35,173 bases of DNA from Opitutales bacterium (GCA_007134215.1 SLLG01000261.1:1-35173), one strand, 5' to 3'; shown: positions 8,019 through 17,423, counted from the first letter of the stretch. Numbers and translations: made by a program. Notes: a model not told the origin generated them from the letters alone.

Positions 8019-10634
8019 ATGAATTTTCCCCCCGTTTTACTCCGGTCGTCCGGCAGGCTTTTGTCGCGCGCTTGTTTCATTCTCGCGGTCTGCGCAAGCG
8101 CGTTGACCGGCACAGCCGCCGCGTCGGACAACATGACTGCCGGACCGGCGTCCGTGGAGGAGCATCCGCGACTGTTCTTTTCCGCCGATGATTTGGATGG
8201 CATCCGGGAGCGGCTCGACCGAGAGCCCTACGCGAGCATGTTCCAAACGCTGATTGTCTACCGTGACCGCGGCGATTTCTACCGGTTCACAAACGAATCC
8301 AACGGCGGTTCGCTCCTCATGCGCGCCCGCGGCTCGGCCAAGCTCTACATCCTCACGGGCGACGAGAGCTATGCCGAGGATGCGCGGGACGACGTCCTCG
8401 CCGCGTTCGCCGTCATTGGCAATGGGTGGACATCGACATCAACCTTCGGACTTTCCCTCTACTCGTATGCCAAGGAACTGGCCATCATCTACGATTTCTG
8501 TGCACACTCGGAGGCATGGGATGCCGCCCTGAACGCGGATGCCTCGCAGCGGCTCGCCGACATAGCGGCGGTCATCGTCAACCACGGAGGGGCCTCACAG
8601 GCGAACGACGCGGGCAGCAACTGGCAGGCCAACCGGGGCGCTTCCGCCGGTCTCGCCCTCTTGGCGACGGACCATCCGTTCGACGAGTCGCTCGCCGTCT
8701 CCGCCCACAACCGGGTGATCAATTACCTCAACCGCAACGCAGGGCACGGTGATTCGCGCGGGTGGAATCCCGAGGGATCCGGCTACACGGCCTACGCCCT
8801 CGGCTCGTTCGTCGGCCCCTACGGAGTCGCCGCCGCGCGGGCCGAACCCGCGCGCGACCTCCGTGCGACCTCGCGCATGCAGTGGAAGACGTGGACGGGA
8901 TTCGCGGGGGCGACGACGGCCCTCGACGTTTACGGAACGGGCGGTGTGAAGACCGACTGGTCGAACGACAACGCCCACGTCGGCGGCGAAGGGATCTACG
9001 GGCTCGCCTTCTTTTACGCACCGGAGGACTTCCGCGGCGCGGTACGCCATGCCTACGACCGCTTCATGGGCGCGCTTGCCCCGCACGGCGGCAACTGGGA
9101 CAGTGTGCGCCACGGAGCGTTTTGGTCAATCCTCTACTATCCCGACGACATCGCGCCGCAGGACCCTCTGGAGAACTGGGACTGGCACCGGGCTTCGGAC
9201 GATTCCGGCGGTCTCGGCGTATACACTTTCCGCGACGGATATAACGGACCGGGGGATATCCTCGCGCAGTTCAAGACGAAGCGTTATGCCCTCGGACAGG
9301 CGCACAGTGGTGCCGACGGCCTCGGCATCCGCGTCCTCGGGGCGGGAGCCCCATTTGTCATCGGCGGCGGCCGCAACAATCCCGCCAACCGGCGTAATCA
9401 GCCAACCGTGTATCCAAGTAATCCGAACACCCTCACGTCGTCCAACAACAACACCGGTTTCACGATAGGCACACCGCTCGTCAAAACCGACGGCGGCGGG
9501 CACGCCATCGGATACATGGCAACAAGCAGCGTGGGCACCGCCAGTCACAAACGATGGTTCATGGCCGATTACGATGAATCCGCCACCGGCGCGGACGCGG
9601 TCTTCGTTGTGGCGGACACCTCGGGCAACGGTATGTATTGGCAGATTCCGACCTTCCTTGAGAACACTGTCTCCGTGGACGGAAATACCTTCACCATTAC
9701 CGGTTTCAACGGGGCCACGCTCCGGGGTACCATCCTCCATCCGGGGGGCACACCGTCCATAACCACCGGCACGCGCCCCCGCGGCGACGGCTACATCCTC
9801 AGCGAGGGCGGCACACTGGACACGGAGGACTCCGTGACCAACCCGCGGATTTTCGACAACCGCTATCTCTTTGTGCACGGCAACGGCGACGGCAGTTTTC
9901 TCGTGGCCATGACCTTGCAGGCTTCCGGCGCACATCCGGCTGTGGAGCACCTCGGCGGCGGCGTTGCGGACGCGCACATCCAGGTGGGCGGGCGGACCTA
10001 CACGCTCTTGGCGGACGACATTCTCTATGACGGCGCAGCCTACACGGCGCCCGACGCCACCGTGACCTTCGATGCGGGACCTTCGGGAACCATCGGGACG
10101 GGCGCTGCCGCCCAAACCGTTGCCTACGGCGAAGCGGCCATCGCCCCGGAGGTAACGGCTGCTCCGGGGTTTGCCTTCGCCGGCTGGGACCGCGCGTTCG
10201 ACCGGGTCGTGCGCGGCATGACGGTGCATGCCGTGTTTGAGCCGGTCGAAATACTCCCTGGTTCCTACGCCGACTGGATCACAGGCCGCGGCCTGTCCGC
10301 CGCCGAACAGAGCCCCTTCGCCACACCTTTCGGCGACGGTATACAGAACCTTGTGAAATACGCGCTCGGGCTTGACCCAGCGCAACCGGTTCTGTCGGCC
10401 GTTGTCGATATCACTGCCGCAGACGGCACCGTAGGCTTCCGCTACAGCGTCGCCAACGAGGCATGGGAAGCGGCGGTGACGCCTGTATTTTCCGTCGATG
10501 CAGTGGAATGGACACCGGTCGCGGAAGAGTGGATACAGATCGTCGAGACAACGACGGCGCATACAGTGTATGAAATCGTGCCCGAGACGCCTTCGGACCG
10601 GACCTTCCTGCGTCTGCTCGTCGAACTTGAGTGA
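8019..10634 (+). CDS. Secreted heparinase II/III-like polysaccharide lyase with C-terminal accessory modules
   Basis: An 871-aa exported protein. From ATG 8019 it has a clear signal peptide (hydrophobic ACFILAVCASALTG, cut near residue 36). Next come an alpha-toroid domain (about 48-380) with GSNWQANRG near 200 and an EGSGYTAYALG segment (252-262) holding a candidate catalytic Tyr, then a beta-sandwich part opening with ALGQAHSGADG (424-434), which resembles the His-containing segment of heparinase II/III enzymes. Residues about 680-740 look like an InlB-type (Listeria-Bacteroides) beta repeat, with VTFDAG, GFAFAGWD and VHAVFEPV. The last 125 residues contain GDGIQNLVKYALGLDP, a module common at the ends of verrucomicrobial secreted proteins. 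Substrate is unknown; family members cleave uronic-acid glycans such as heparin, alginate or ulvan-like polymers. In-frame starts upstream (7890, 7983) would bury the signal peptide. Confidence 0.82.
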   Translation: MNFPPVLLRSSGRLLSRACFILAVCASALTGTAAASDNMTAGPASVEEHPRLFFSADDLDGIRERLDREPYASMFQTLIVYRDRGDFYRFTNESNGGSLLMRARGSAKLYILTGDESYAEDARDDVLAAFAVIGNGWTSTSTFGLSLYSYAKELAIIYDFCAHSEAWDAALNADASQRLADIAAVIVNHGGASQANDAGSNWQANRGASAGLALLATDHPFDESLAVSAHNRVINYLNRNAGHGDSRGWNPEGSGYTAYALGSFVGPYGVAAARAEPARDLRATSRMQWKTWTGFAGATTALDVYGTGGVKTDWSNDNAHVGGEGIYGLAFFYAPEDFRGAVRHAYDRFMGALAPHGGNWDSVRHGAFWSILYYPDDIAPQDPLENWDWHRASDDSGGLGVYTFRDGYNGPGDILAQFKTKRYALGQAHSGADGLGIRVLGAGAPFVIGGGRNNPANRRNQPTVYPSNPNTLTSSNNNTGFTIGTPLVKTDGGGHAIGYMATSSVGTASHKRWFMADYDESATGADAVFVVADTSGNGMYWQIPTFLENTVSVDGNTFTITGFNGATLRGTILHPGGTPSITTGTRPRGDGYILSEGGTLDTEDSVTNPRIFDNRYLFVHGNGDGSFLVAMTLQASGAHPAVEHLGGGVADAHIQVGGRTYTLLADDILYDGAAYTAPDATVTFDAGPSGTIGTGAAAQTVAYGEAAIAPEVTAAPGFAFAGWDRAFDRVVRGMTVHAVFEPVEILPGSYADWITGRGLSAAEQSPFATPFGDGIQNLVKYALGLDPAQPVLSAVVDITAADGTVGFRYSVANEAWEAAVTPVFSVDAVEWTPVAEEWIQIVETTTAHTVYEIVPETPSDRTFLRLLVELE

Positions 10635-10958
10635 AGTCCTCCTGCCGCGCGCTTCGCACCGGTATTCAAGGACCGCACGCCACACCACACCGGGCGCGGG
10701 CGCTCTTCACAAGGGTCCGCTCTTACAGGTGTGCGGGTTCACTCGGCCATAGGAGACGAGGCCGCGCGCCGTGCCTCAAGGCGAAAGAAGGAAACGGGCC
10801 AACGCATTCATAACAGGCCAGGCAAAGGTCCGTCGCTGTTGTGTCGCAACCGCAAGCAAAGAGCAAATGACATACATTATTTTATTGACCTTACTTATAC
10901 ATTGCGGACATTTATTTGACCTGCCATTAAGGTGTGAATCTGCGAAAGGAATTTGCCT
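10635..10958. other. Intergenic region with AT-rich leader before the transposase gene
   Basis: The first 200 nt are GC-rich and show no gene or clear hairpin. From about 10860 the base composition falls sharply and two motifs occur twice: ATACATT at 10872-10878 and 10897-10903, and TTGACCT at 10885-10891 and 10916-10922. TTGACC resembles a -35 box, but I see no good -10 at the right distance (the best is CATTTA at 10909). An AAAGGA ribosome site at 10945-10950 belongs to the gene that starts at 10959. Confidence 0.5.
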
Positions 10959-11963
10959 ATGTATCGACGACCCTATCCAAGGAGGCTGGTAGCGCCGGAG
11001 GGCGAATCAGCGTGTTATCACTGCTATGGCCGGTGCGTGAACAAGGAGCGGCTGCTGGGCGACGGGGAAGCGAAGGACCGCTTTGTCGCGGAGCTGCGGC
11101 GCGTGGCGGCGTTCTGCGGCGTGGAGGTGCTTACCTTCTGCGTGATGTCGAACCACTACCACGTCCTCGTGCGCGTTGATCCGCGGGCGAAGGAGGTGGA
11201 TGACAAGGAGCTGGTGCGGCGCTTCCGCGCGCTCTACGGCGAGGACAAGTGCCCGTATATCAACATGGACGCGCGGCGGGTGGCCTCGGTGCTGGACTCG
11301 AAGCTGCGGGACGCGGAGGAAGTGCGGGAGCATCTGCGGAGCCGCATGGGCGACCTGGCGGGGTTCATGAAGACGCTGAAGCAACGCTACAGCGTGTGGT
11401 ACAACGGCGAGCGCGGGCGCGTGGGGACGCTTTGGGCGGAGCGCTACAAGAGCTGCGTGGTACAGGACAGCCCGCACGTGCTGCGTGTGGTGGGCGCGTA
11501 TATCGAGCTGAACCCGGTGCGGGCGGGCCTCGCGGAGCATGCGGAGGCCTACCGCTGGAGCGGCTACGGCGCGGCGGTGGGCGGGGAGGTGTCGGCTGCG
11601 CTGCGGGCGTGGGCGCGTGCGGGAATTGCCGGGATGTTGGGGGAGGCGAGCAAGGTGCGGGCTCCGCATGGAGAAGAGGGAGAGGATGGGAGAAAGTTCA
11701 TTGAATCCTATGGTTTGCTGGTGCGGGTGAAGGATGACACTCGGGGCGGAATCCGACATGGAGGGGAGAATTCGAGTGGGACGGAATTGAACTTGTTGGA
11801 GCGCGTGCCCGGAATTCTACGGGGCGCGGCCCTAGGCACGCGGCGCTTTGTCGCCAGGATGTCGAAACGGATGAGGCGGCGGCGACAACGTGAGCCGGTT
11901 GCCTGTTGCGAATCCGAATTGGACGAGGCGGCGCTTTGCTATGCGCGGCGACCGAGGCTGTGA
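10959..11963 (+). CDS. REP-associated tyrosine transposase (RAYT, IS200-like Y1 family)
   Basis: A 334-aa single-strand DNA transposase of the Y1/HUH group. The HUH pair is His66 and His68 in VMSNHYHVLVRV. The catalytic Tyr is probably Tyr144 in MKTLKQRYSVWYNG, and the ELNPVRAGL signature of RAYT proteins follows. ATG 10959 is supported by AAAGGA 8 nt upstream. The C-terminal third, ending MSKRMRRRRQREP, is longer than in short RAYTs and very basic. Composition is as GC-rich as the flanking genes, unlike the AT-rich leader, so it looks resident rather than newly arrived. RAYTs are usually single-copy domesticated genes that act on scattered short palindromes. I see no second ORF, no target duplication and no clear element ends, so I call it a gene and not an insertion sequence. 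Confidence 0.9.
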   Translation: MYRRPYPRRLVAPEGESACYHCYGRCVNKERLLGDGEAKDRFVAELRRVAAFCGVEVLTFCVMSNHYHVLVRVDPRAKEVDDKELVRRFRALYGEDKCPYINMDARRVASVLDSKLRDAEEVREHLRSRMGDLAGFMKTLKQRYSVWYNGERGRVGTLWAERYKSCVVQDSPHVLRVVGAYIELNPVRAGLAEHAEAYRWSGYGAAVGGEVSAALRAWARAGIAGMLGEASKVRAPHGEEGEDGRKFIESYGLLVRVKDDTRGGIRHGGENSSGTELNLLERVPGILRGAALGTRRFVARMSKRMRRRRQREPVACCESELDEAALCYARRPRL

Positions 11964-12023
11964 CCCTCTTTTCCTGTCTCGCCGTCGGATCATCTTGATC
12001 GGCTACCAATCCGCTGGACTGCT

Positions 12024-12058
12024 ACGCACTTTCCGGCCCCACTCAACGCACTTTCCGG
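12024..12058. repeat. Two 13-bp direct repeats, 22-nt period
   Basis: ACGCACTTTCCGG occurs at 12024-12036 and again, identical, at 12046-12058. The 22-nt period is about two helical turns, so both copies face the same side of the DNA. They lie in the 242-nt gap between the transposase gene and the acyltransferase gene, about 150-180 nt before the latter. A tandem operator for the acyltransferase, or remnants related to RAYT action, are both possible. A small hairpin (TGCCT 12169-12173 with AGGCA 12180-12184) lies closer to the start. Confidence 0.5.
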
Positions 12059-12205
12059 GTGCGCTTTTCTGCGTCGCCCAAGCCACTTCGCTTCAGATTT
12101 TTAACACGTCCCGCCGATGCCTGACTGCGACAATTGGATGTATGATCGGGAAAGAGCGGGTGGTGGCTTGCCTCCGGGCAGGCAGAGCGGTGATAAACGC
12201 GCGAT

Positions 12206-13132
12206 ATGAAGGCAGGAACCTTTACGAGCGGGGTGCGGGAAGGCTTGGTGCGCGCGCTGATGTTGAGCGGGCTGGGTTTTCTGTGGCTGTGCACGCGCCT
12301 GCCTTTCCGGGTGCAGGCGGCGGCCGGACGCGGCTTCGGCCGTATCGCATATGCGGTGTACCCGTACCGGAAGGATGTTGCTCTGACGAACCTGCGGCTG
12401 TGCTTCCCGGAAATGGGAGAGAAGGAGCGGGAGGCGCTGGTGCGCCGCCACTTCGAGGCGATGGGGATTGGATTGTTCGAGGTGGGGATGGCGTGGTGGG
12501 CGCCGGACCGCCGCCTCAAGGGACTGGCCCGTGTGGAGGGGATGGAGCACCTGCGGCGCCTGCGGAAGGAAGGCCGGGGGGCGCTCTTGCTTACAGCACA
12601 TTTCACGACGCTGGAGATCGTGGGGCGTTTTGTGAATCTGGGGCACCGCTTCAGCTGTCTCTACCGGAAACCCAACGATCCGACGGTGGCCAAGTACATG
12701 ACGCGCTCGCGGGAGCGCCTGATGGAGCGGATCATCCACTTCGACGACATGGTGGGTTTGATCCGCGCGCTCAAGGCGGGGGACCATGTGTGGTACGCGC
12801 CGGATCAAGGAAAGCTGTTCAAATACACGGCGCTCCTGCCGTTTTTCGGGGAGCCGGCTGTGACGAACACGGCGACCTCGCGCATCGCGAAGATGGCTGG
12901 CGCGGTGATCGTGCCGTTTTTCGGGCGGCGGGAGGGCGACGGAACCTACACGGTGACGATTTACCCGCCGCTCGAGGACATCCCCGGCGAGAGTCCGGAG
13001 GCGGACGCGCGGGCGGTCAACAAGCTCCTGGAGTCGTTTATCCGGACTGCGCCGGACCAGTATTTCTGGCTGCACAAACGGTTTAAGAACCGGGGTGCGG
13101 ACTATCCGGATCCGTATGCGGCGAAACCGTGA
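12206..13132 (+). CDS. Lysophospholipid/lipid A acyltransferase (LpxL/HtrB family)
   Basis: A 308-aa inner-membrane enzyme that adds a secondary acyl chain to the Kdo-lipid A precursor. The protein has one N-terminal membrane segment (about 17-32), the conserved KDVALTNLRLCFPE region, the catalytic HX4E motif (His132 to Glu137, in TAHFTTLEIVG), and a YAPDQGK segment matching the YxPD motif of the family. Length equals LpxL/LpxM proteins. ATG 12206 gives a normal N terminus. Its function ties to waaA at 267-1625, although the genes are 10 kb apart. The last 50 nt overlap the end of the lipoprotein gene on the other strand. Which acyl chain or position is modified cannot be read from the sequence. 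Confidence 0.92.
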   Translation: MKAGTFTSGVREGLVRALMLSGLGFLWLCTRLPFRVQAAAGRGFGRIAYAVYPYRKDVALTNLRLCFPEMGEKEREALVRRHFEAMGIGLFEVGMAWWAPDRRLKGLARVEGMEHLRRLRKEGRGALLLTAHFTTLEIVGRFVNLGHRFSCLYRKPNDPTVAKYMTRSRERLMERIIHFDDMVGLIRALKAGDHVWYAPDQGKLFKYTALLPFFGEPAVTNTATSRIAKMAGAVIVPFFGRREGDGTYTVTIYPPLEDIPGESPEADARAVNKLLESFIRTAPDQYFWLHKRFKNRGADYPDPYAAKP

Positions 13133-13511
13133 CGGCGTCGCCCGCGGCAGGGGTGCCTTCGAGGAGGCGCAGCCCGATGGATTCGCCGTAGCGCAGCGGC
13201 GTGACCTCCCAGCGGGCCGTAACGCGGAAGCTGTCGCCGCGGGTTTCGACCCGCGTGCCGGGCTCTGGCGGGCGGGAGGTGTAGAGGCGCATGACGCCGT
13301 GCCCGCGCGCCGGGTCGAACCACGCGAGCGCCCCGAGCGTGCGGGTGTCGAGGAGGACGGTTTCGGGCGGCCCGGCGCGCGCGGAGGTTCCGCCGCTCCG
13401 GGGCGCGTCGCCGGTGCCCGCGCAGGCGGCGAGGATGAGGACGCACGGGACTGCGATCGCCGCACGCAGCCGCGCGGCGGCGGGTTTCCCCGGTGGCGCG
13501 CGTCGGTGCAT
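13083..13511 (-). CDS. Small putative lipoprotein
   Basis: A 142-aa protein from ATG 13511. It has a basic start (MHRRAPPGKPAAARLRAA), a hydrophobic core and a lipobox LAAC with Cys near residue 27, so it is likely a lipid-anchored envelope protein. The mature part is small and beta-rich by eye (VLLDTRTLGALAWFDPARG, VTARWEVTPLRYGESIGL), perhaps an SH3- or OB-like barrel. I do not recognise a family. It starts 31 nt after the rpoD stop on the same strand, so it may be the last gene of the dnaG-rpoD transcript. Its final 50 nt overlap the acyltransferase gene tail to tail. The same frame is open further upstream into rpoD, but that part is shadow. Confidence 0.65.
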   Translation of the reverse strand: MHRRAPPGKPAAARLRAAIAVPCVLILAACAGTGDAPRSGGTSARAGPPETVLLDTRTLGALAWFDPARGHGVMRLYTSRPPEPGTRVETRGDSFRVTARWEVTPLRYGESIGLRLLEGTPAAGDAVTVSPHTDPDSPHPGS

Positions 13512-13542
13512 GGCGTAGCGGGGTGTGAGGCGGCGTGTGCCC

Positions 13543-15519
13543 TCAGCTGTCGTTGTTGGCTTTGCCGCCCTCGGGCTCGAAGAAGCCGTGGAGCTGCCGG
13601 ATGCGGGTGGGGTGGCGCATCTTGCGGAGGGCTTTGGCCTCGATCTGGCGGATACGCTCGCGGGTGACATTGAACTGCTTGCCGACTTCCTCAAGCGTGC
13701 GGCTGTAGCCGTCGACGAGGCCGAAGCGCAGGCTGAGGACACGTCGCTCGCGGTCGGTGAGGGAATCGAGCACGTCCATGATCTTCTCGCGGAGGAGGCT
13801 GAAGGCGGTCATGTCGTAGGGATTCTCCGCGCCCTTGTCTTCGATGAAATCGCCGAAGTTCGTATCGTCGCTGTCGCCCACCGGGCTCTGCAGGGAGATG
13901 GGCTGCTGCGCCATCTTCATGATCTGCTGCACGCGCTCGACGGGAAGATCCATTTCCTCGGCGACCTCCTCGGCCGTCGGCTCGTGGCCGAGTTCCTGGA
14001 GGAGCTGCTTCTGCACCTGCATGACCTTGTTGAGGGTCTCGATCATGTGCACGGGTATGCGGATCGTGCGTGCTTGGTCGGCGATCGAGCGGGTGATGGC
14101 CTGCCGGATCCACCATGTGGCATAGGTGCTGAACTTGTAGCCCCGGCGGTATTCGAACTTCTCGACGGCCTTCATGAGGCCCATGTTCCCCTCCTGGATG
14201 AGATCGAGGAAAGAGAGGCCGCGGTTGGTGTATTTCTTGGCGATGGAGATGACGAGACGGAGGTTGGCCTCGACCATCTCGGTCTTGGCGCGGTGGGCCT
14301 GGCGCATGGCCTTGCGCACCTCCCGGATCGTGCCGAGAAAGTCCTCCGGAGCGATGCGGAGCTGGTCCTCGATCTCATTGAGGCGGCGCTTCACGCGCTC
14401 GACGTCGACCTGGCGGCGTTTCCGCGTGTGGGCGCGGTGGGCGAGGGAGAGACTGTCGACGAGATCGTTGATCTCGCGGATCATGGGATCGAGTGTCTCG
14501 AGGTATTCCTCGAAGACCTTGAGCTTGAAGCAGAACTTGCGGAAGACCGCCGGAAGTTCCTGCTCTAGCTTACGGTAGCGTTTTTCGGCGCGGGATCGAA
14601 TGGCATCCTCCTCCGCCGCGCGCAGGTCCTGCCATGTTTTATCGAGCTTCTTCTCGATGTTGTCGATGGCCTCGATGAGGTCCGGCAACTGCTTGTAATA
14701 GGCCTCGCGGCTCTCGACTTTTTTGTCGAGGACGACGCGGTCGAAGCGTTCTTCACGGGAAATGAGGCGGTGCCCGAGGTCGCGCTGGAACTCGCGGGTG
14801 AAGGCGATGGAAAAGAGGGCCTCGGCGGCGCGGGTTTCGGCTTCCTCGATGCGTTTGGAGATGGCGACCTCTTCCTCGCGGGTGAGGAGGGGGACCTGAC
14901 CCATCTGCTTGAGGTACATGCGCACGGGGTCATCGAGGATGTCGGCCTGGGCCGTGCGGATCTCCTCTTCCGTGTGCTCTTCGAGGCGCTGCTTGTAGGT
15001 CTCGACCTCCTGCGAATCGATGATGTCGATATCGAGGTTCTCGAGGATTGTGATGACGTTCTCGATCTCCGACGGGCTGTCGACGGTCTCGGGCAACTCG
15101 TCGTTGATGTCCTTGTAGGTGAGGTAGCCCTGCTCCTTGGACTTGCGGATGAGAGAGCGGATGCGGTCGTTGACCTCCGTCTTCTCGCCCGTACCCTCTT
15201 CAGCGGATTTACCTCCGGCTTTCGCGTCCTTCTTTGCCTTGGCGGGAGCCTCCTTGGCGGCCTTGACCGTTTTCTTCGTCGACGCCGCGGGCTTTTGCTC
15301 CGCGGAATCGGCGGCTGCCGTTTTCGCCGTTTTCTTTACCCGCTTTTTCGCCGACTTGGCGGCTTTGGCTTTCTTCGTGGCGGCGGGTTCCGCCGCACCG
15401 GCTTCGGCTTGCTCCCCGGCTTCGGCTTCGGTTTCGGCGTCCGCGGGTTTCACGGACTTCGCCTTGCGGGAAGTGGTCTTGCGCGTCTTCGACTTTGTTG
15501 ACGATTGTTCTGTAGGCAT
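13543..15519 (-). CDS. rpoD: Primary sigma factor RpoD (sigma-70)
   Basis: The housekeeping sigma factor that directs RNA polymerase to -35/-10 promoters. The 658-aa protein has a lysine/alanine/glutamate-rich extension (about 1-110), region 1.1 (about 115-185), region 1.2 with [17 protein letters not shown], the long non-conserved insert typical of primary sigmas, region 2 ([50 protein letters not shown]), region 3, and region 4 with [12 protein letters not shown] and the recognition helix [16 protein letters not shown]. All core motifs are intact. It begins 17 nt after the dnaG stop, the order dnaG-rpoD being the usual macromolecular synthesis arrangement. The N-terminal extension is unusual and is discussed as a finding. 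Confidence 0.97.
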   Translation of the reverse strand: MPTEQSSTKSKTRKTTSRKAKSVKPADAETEAEAGEQAEAGAAEPAATKKAKAAKSAKKRVKKTAKTAAADSAEQKPAASTKKTVKAAKEAPAKAKKDAKAGGKSAEEGTGEKTEVNDRIRSLIRKSKEQGYLTYKDINDELPETVDSPSEIENVITILENLDIDIIDSQEVETYKQRLEEHTEEEIRTAQADILDDPVRMYLKQMGQVPLLTREEEVAISKRIEEAETRAAEALFSIAFTREFQRDLGHRLISREERFDRVVLDKKVESREAYYKQLPDLIEAIDNIEKKLDKTWQDLRAAEEDAIRSRAEKRYRKLEQELPAVFRKFCFKLKVFEEYLETLDPMIREINDLVDSLSLAHRAHTRKRRQVDVERVKRRLNEIEDQLRIAPEDFLGTIREVRKAMRQAHRAKTEMVEANLRLVISIAKKYTNRGLSFLDLIQEGNMGLMKAVEKFEYRRGYKFSTYATWWIRQAITRSIADQARTIRIPVHMIETLNKVMQVQKQLLQELGHEPTAEEVAEEMDLPVERVQQIMKMAQQPISLQSPVGDSDDTNFGDFIEDKGAENPYDMTAFSLLREKIMDVLDSLTDRERRVLSLRFGLVDGYSRTLEEVGKQFNVTRERIRQIEAKALRKMRHPTRIRQLHGFFEPEGGKANNDS

Positions 15520-15536
15520 CGTGGAAATGAATCGGG

Positions 15537-17423
15537 TTAACTGGAAACGGCGCCGGAGGGGCGCGGGGCGTCATCTATCTGGAGAAGGTGAAAGGGGATG
15601 TTGGCGGTGAGAGACCGGACCTCGCTGCGGCGGCGGAGGAGGTCGGCGACGGGCGTTTCCGCCCCGGCTTCCGTGATGGCCCGGGTAAGCCGCTCGAGTT
15701 CACTTTTCTTGAAGCGTTCGGCGAGGCAGTGCACGCAGGCGTGAACGTATTCCGCAGGGTCTTCGGGAGAACCCTCGCGGAATGCCAGACTGTAATAGCT
15801 GTTTCGTTCTTCCTGTGTTTCGAGCAGACTCTCCACGTTCTCCGGACCCTCCCATGTTCCCTCGTGCGCCTCGGCCAGAATCCTGCCGAGGACCCGGCCC
15901 GCCGGAACTTCCCGGTTGAGCCAGGAATCTTCCATGACAAGGGCCAGAGGCTGCACCCAGCGATCATCCAGCAAAATGATCCAAAGTAGGTCATTCTCCA
16001 ACGGTGTCAACCGGTTATTCGCGGATGGCGCGTCCTTCCTTTCGGCGGGGGCCTGCCGCGCCTGCGCCGCCGCGCCGGACTGGCGGCGGAACCACAGGCG
16101 GCGCGCGTCGGTGAGGGCGGCTTCGGCGTCGACGTGGAGGAGATCGGCGGCCTCGGCGAGGTAGGCGCTGCGTGCGACCTCGCTTGCGCATCCCTGGAGG
16201 AACCCTGCGATCTGCTGGATGGCGCGGCTGCGGTCGGCGGGAGTCGGCGCATCCCCGTCGTCGCCGAGCAGCGCGGCGACGGCGAAGGGCATCGGCGCCA
16301 TGGCTTCGGCGCGGAGTACCTCGACGGCCGGTGCCCCTTTTTCGAGGAGGAAGGTGTCGGGGTCGGCTTCGGGCGGGAGGGCGATAAAGCGCGCCTCGAT
16401 GCCCGCCGTGAAGGCGAGGGGGAGAATGCGCAGGGCGGCGGCGCGGCCCGCGCGGTCGCCGTCGAGGAGGATGTCGACGCGCGGGTGGTATCGGCGCAGC
16501 AGGGCCAGCTGCTCCTCGGTGACGGAGGTGCCCTGCGGGGCGACAACGGCGCGCAGGCCCGCCGACCAGCAGCGGACGGCGTCGAGCTGTCCCTCGACCA
16601 TGAGGAAGCCGCCGCTTTTCTCCGCGTGGTCGCGCGCCCGGTCGAGGTTGAAGAGGAGGCGGCTCTTGTGGAAGACGAGGGTCTCGGGGGAGTTGACGTA
16701 TTTCGCGTCGCGGGTGGGGTCGTCCTCCGGCGTCTGGGGCAGGACGCGCGCGGTGAAGGCGACGATGCGCCCCTGTGCGTCGCGGATGGGAATCATGAGC
16801 CGCCCGCGGAAGCGGTTGCGGAAGACATTGGGGTTGCGGTCGCTGTCGCGGGTGTAGAAGAGCCCGCACCCGCGCAGCGCTTCGACGGAGAACCCCTTGT
16901 CGACGAGACGCTTGTTGAGGTGGAAGCCGCCCGGCGGGGCAAACCCGACGCGGAACTCGCGGGCGGTGTCCATATCGAAGCGGCGCTCCTCCGTCCAGTA
17001 GCGTCGGATTTCCGCCCCCGCCCCGTCCTCGGCGAGGAAGCGCTCGTGGAAGTATTCCGCCGCGTAATCCTGGATCTCCTCGATCTCGCGGCGCAGGCTG
17101 CGGTTGACGGTGGGCGCGCCGCCCTCGCGGTAGCGCACGGGCACGTTGAAGAGGCGGGCGATGAACTCCACCGCCTCGACGAATTCCATGCGCTCCTTCT
17201 CGCGCACGAGGGTGATGATGTCGCCCGCGAGACCGGTGGAAAAGCACTTGAAGATGCCCTTTTCTGCAAGGACATTGAAGGAAGGCGTCTTCTCGTCGCT
17301 GAACGGGCTCAGGCCCACCCAGTTGCGCCCGCGCCGCTTGAGATTCGTGTAGCGCCCGGCCAGCTCGACGATATCGACGCGCGCCTTCAACTCCTCCACG
17401 AAATCATCAGCCAACCCGGCCAT
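15537..17423 (-). CDS. dnaG: DNA primase
   Basis: Synthesises RNA primers at the replication fork with the DnaB helicase. The protein is 628 aa from ATG 17423; TTG 17459 would add 12 residues. Order of parts: N-terminal zinc-binding fold (about 30-75), RNA polymerase core (about 120-250), Toprim domain with MVEGQLDAV and [12 protein letters not shown] carrying the metal-binding acids, and a helical C-terminal region for helicase contact. The zinc fold keeps its surrounding sequence (DEKTPSF, GIFKCF) but has lost three of four metal ligands: Ser39 and Ser42 replace Cys and His, Cys60 remains, and Thr63 replaces the last Cys. The lead gene of the dnaG-rpoD operon, divergent from the ExbB-type gene. 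Confidence 0.96.
   Translation of the reverse strand: MAGLADDFVEELKARVDIVELAGRYTNLKRRGRNWVGLSPFSDEKTPSFNVLAEKGIFKCFSTGLAGDIITLVREKERMEFVEAVEFIARLFNVPVRYREGGAPTVNRSLRREIEEIQDYAAEYFHERFLAEDGAGAEIRRYWTEERRFDMDTAREFRVGFAPPGGFHLNKRLVDKGFSVEALRGCGLFYTRDSDRNPNVFRNRFRGRLMIPIRDAQGRIVAFTARVLPQTPEDDPTRDAKYVNSPETLVFHKSRLLFNLDRARDHAEKSGGFLMVEGQLDAVRCWSAGLRAVVAPQGTSVTEEQLALLRRYHPRVDILLDGDRAGRAAALRILPLAFTAGIEARFIALPPEADPDTFLLEKGAPAVEVLRAEAMAPMPFAVAALLGDDGDAPTPADRSRAIQQIAGFLQGCASEVARSAYLAEAADLLHVDAEAALTDARRLWFRRQSGAAAQARQAPAERKDAPSANNRLTPLENDLLWIILLDDRWVQPLALVMEDSWLNREVPAGRVLGRILAEAHEGTWEGPENVESLLETQEERNSYYSLAFREGSPEDPAEYVHACVHCLAERFKKSELERLTRAITEAGAETPVADLLRRRSEVRSLTANIPFHLLQIDDAPRPSGAVSS

Noticed and set aside
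10959-12058. A complete insertion sequence around the transposase gene
   Set aside because: No terminal repeats, target duplication or subterminal hairpin pair could be found. The protein type (RAYT) is normally a resident single gene.
13512-13742. Longer form of the lipoprotein gene starting inside rpoD
   Set aside because: The additional N-terminal residues are Ser/Ala/Arg shadow of rpoD and would bury the signal peptide and lipobox.
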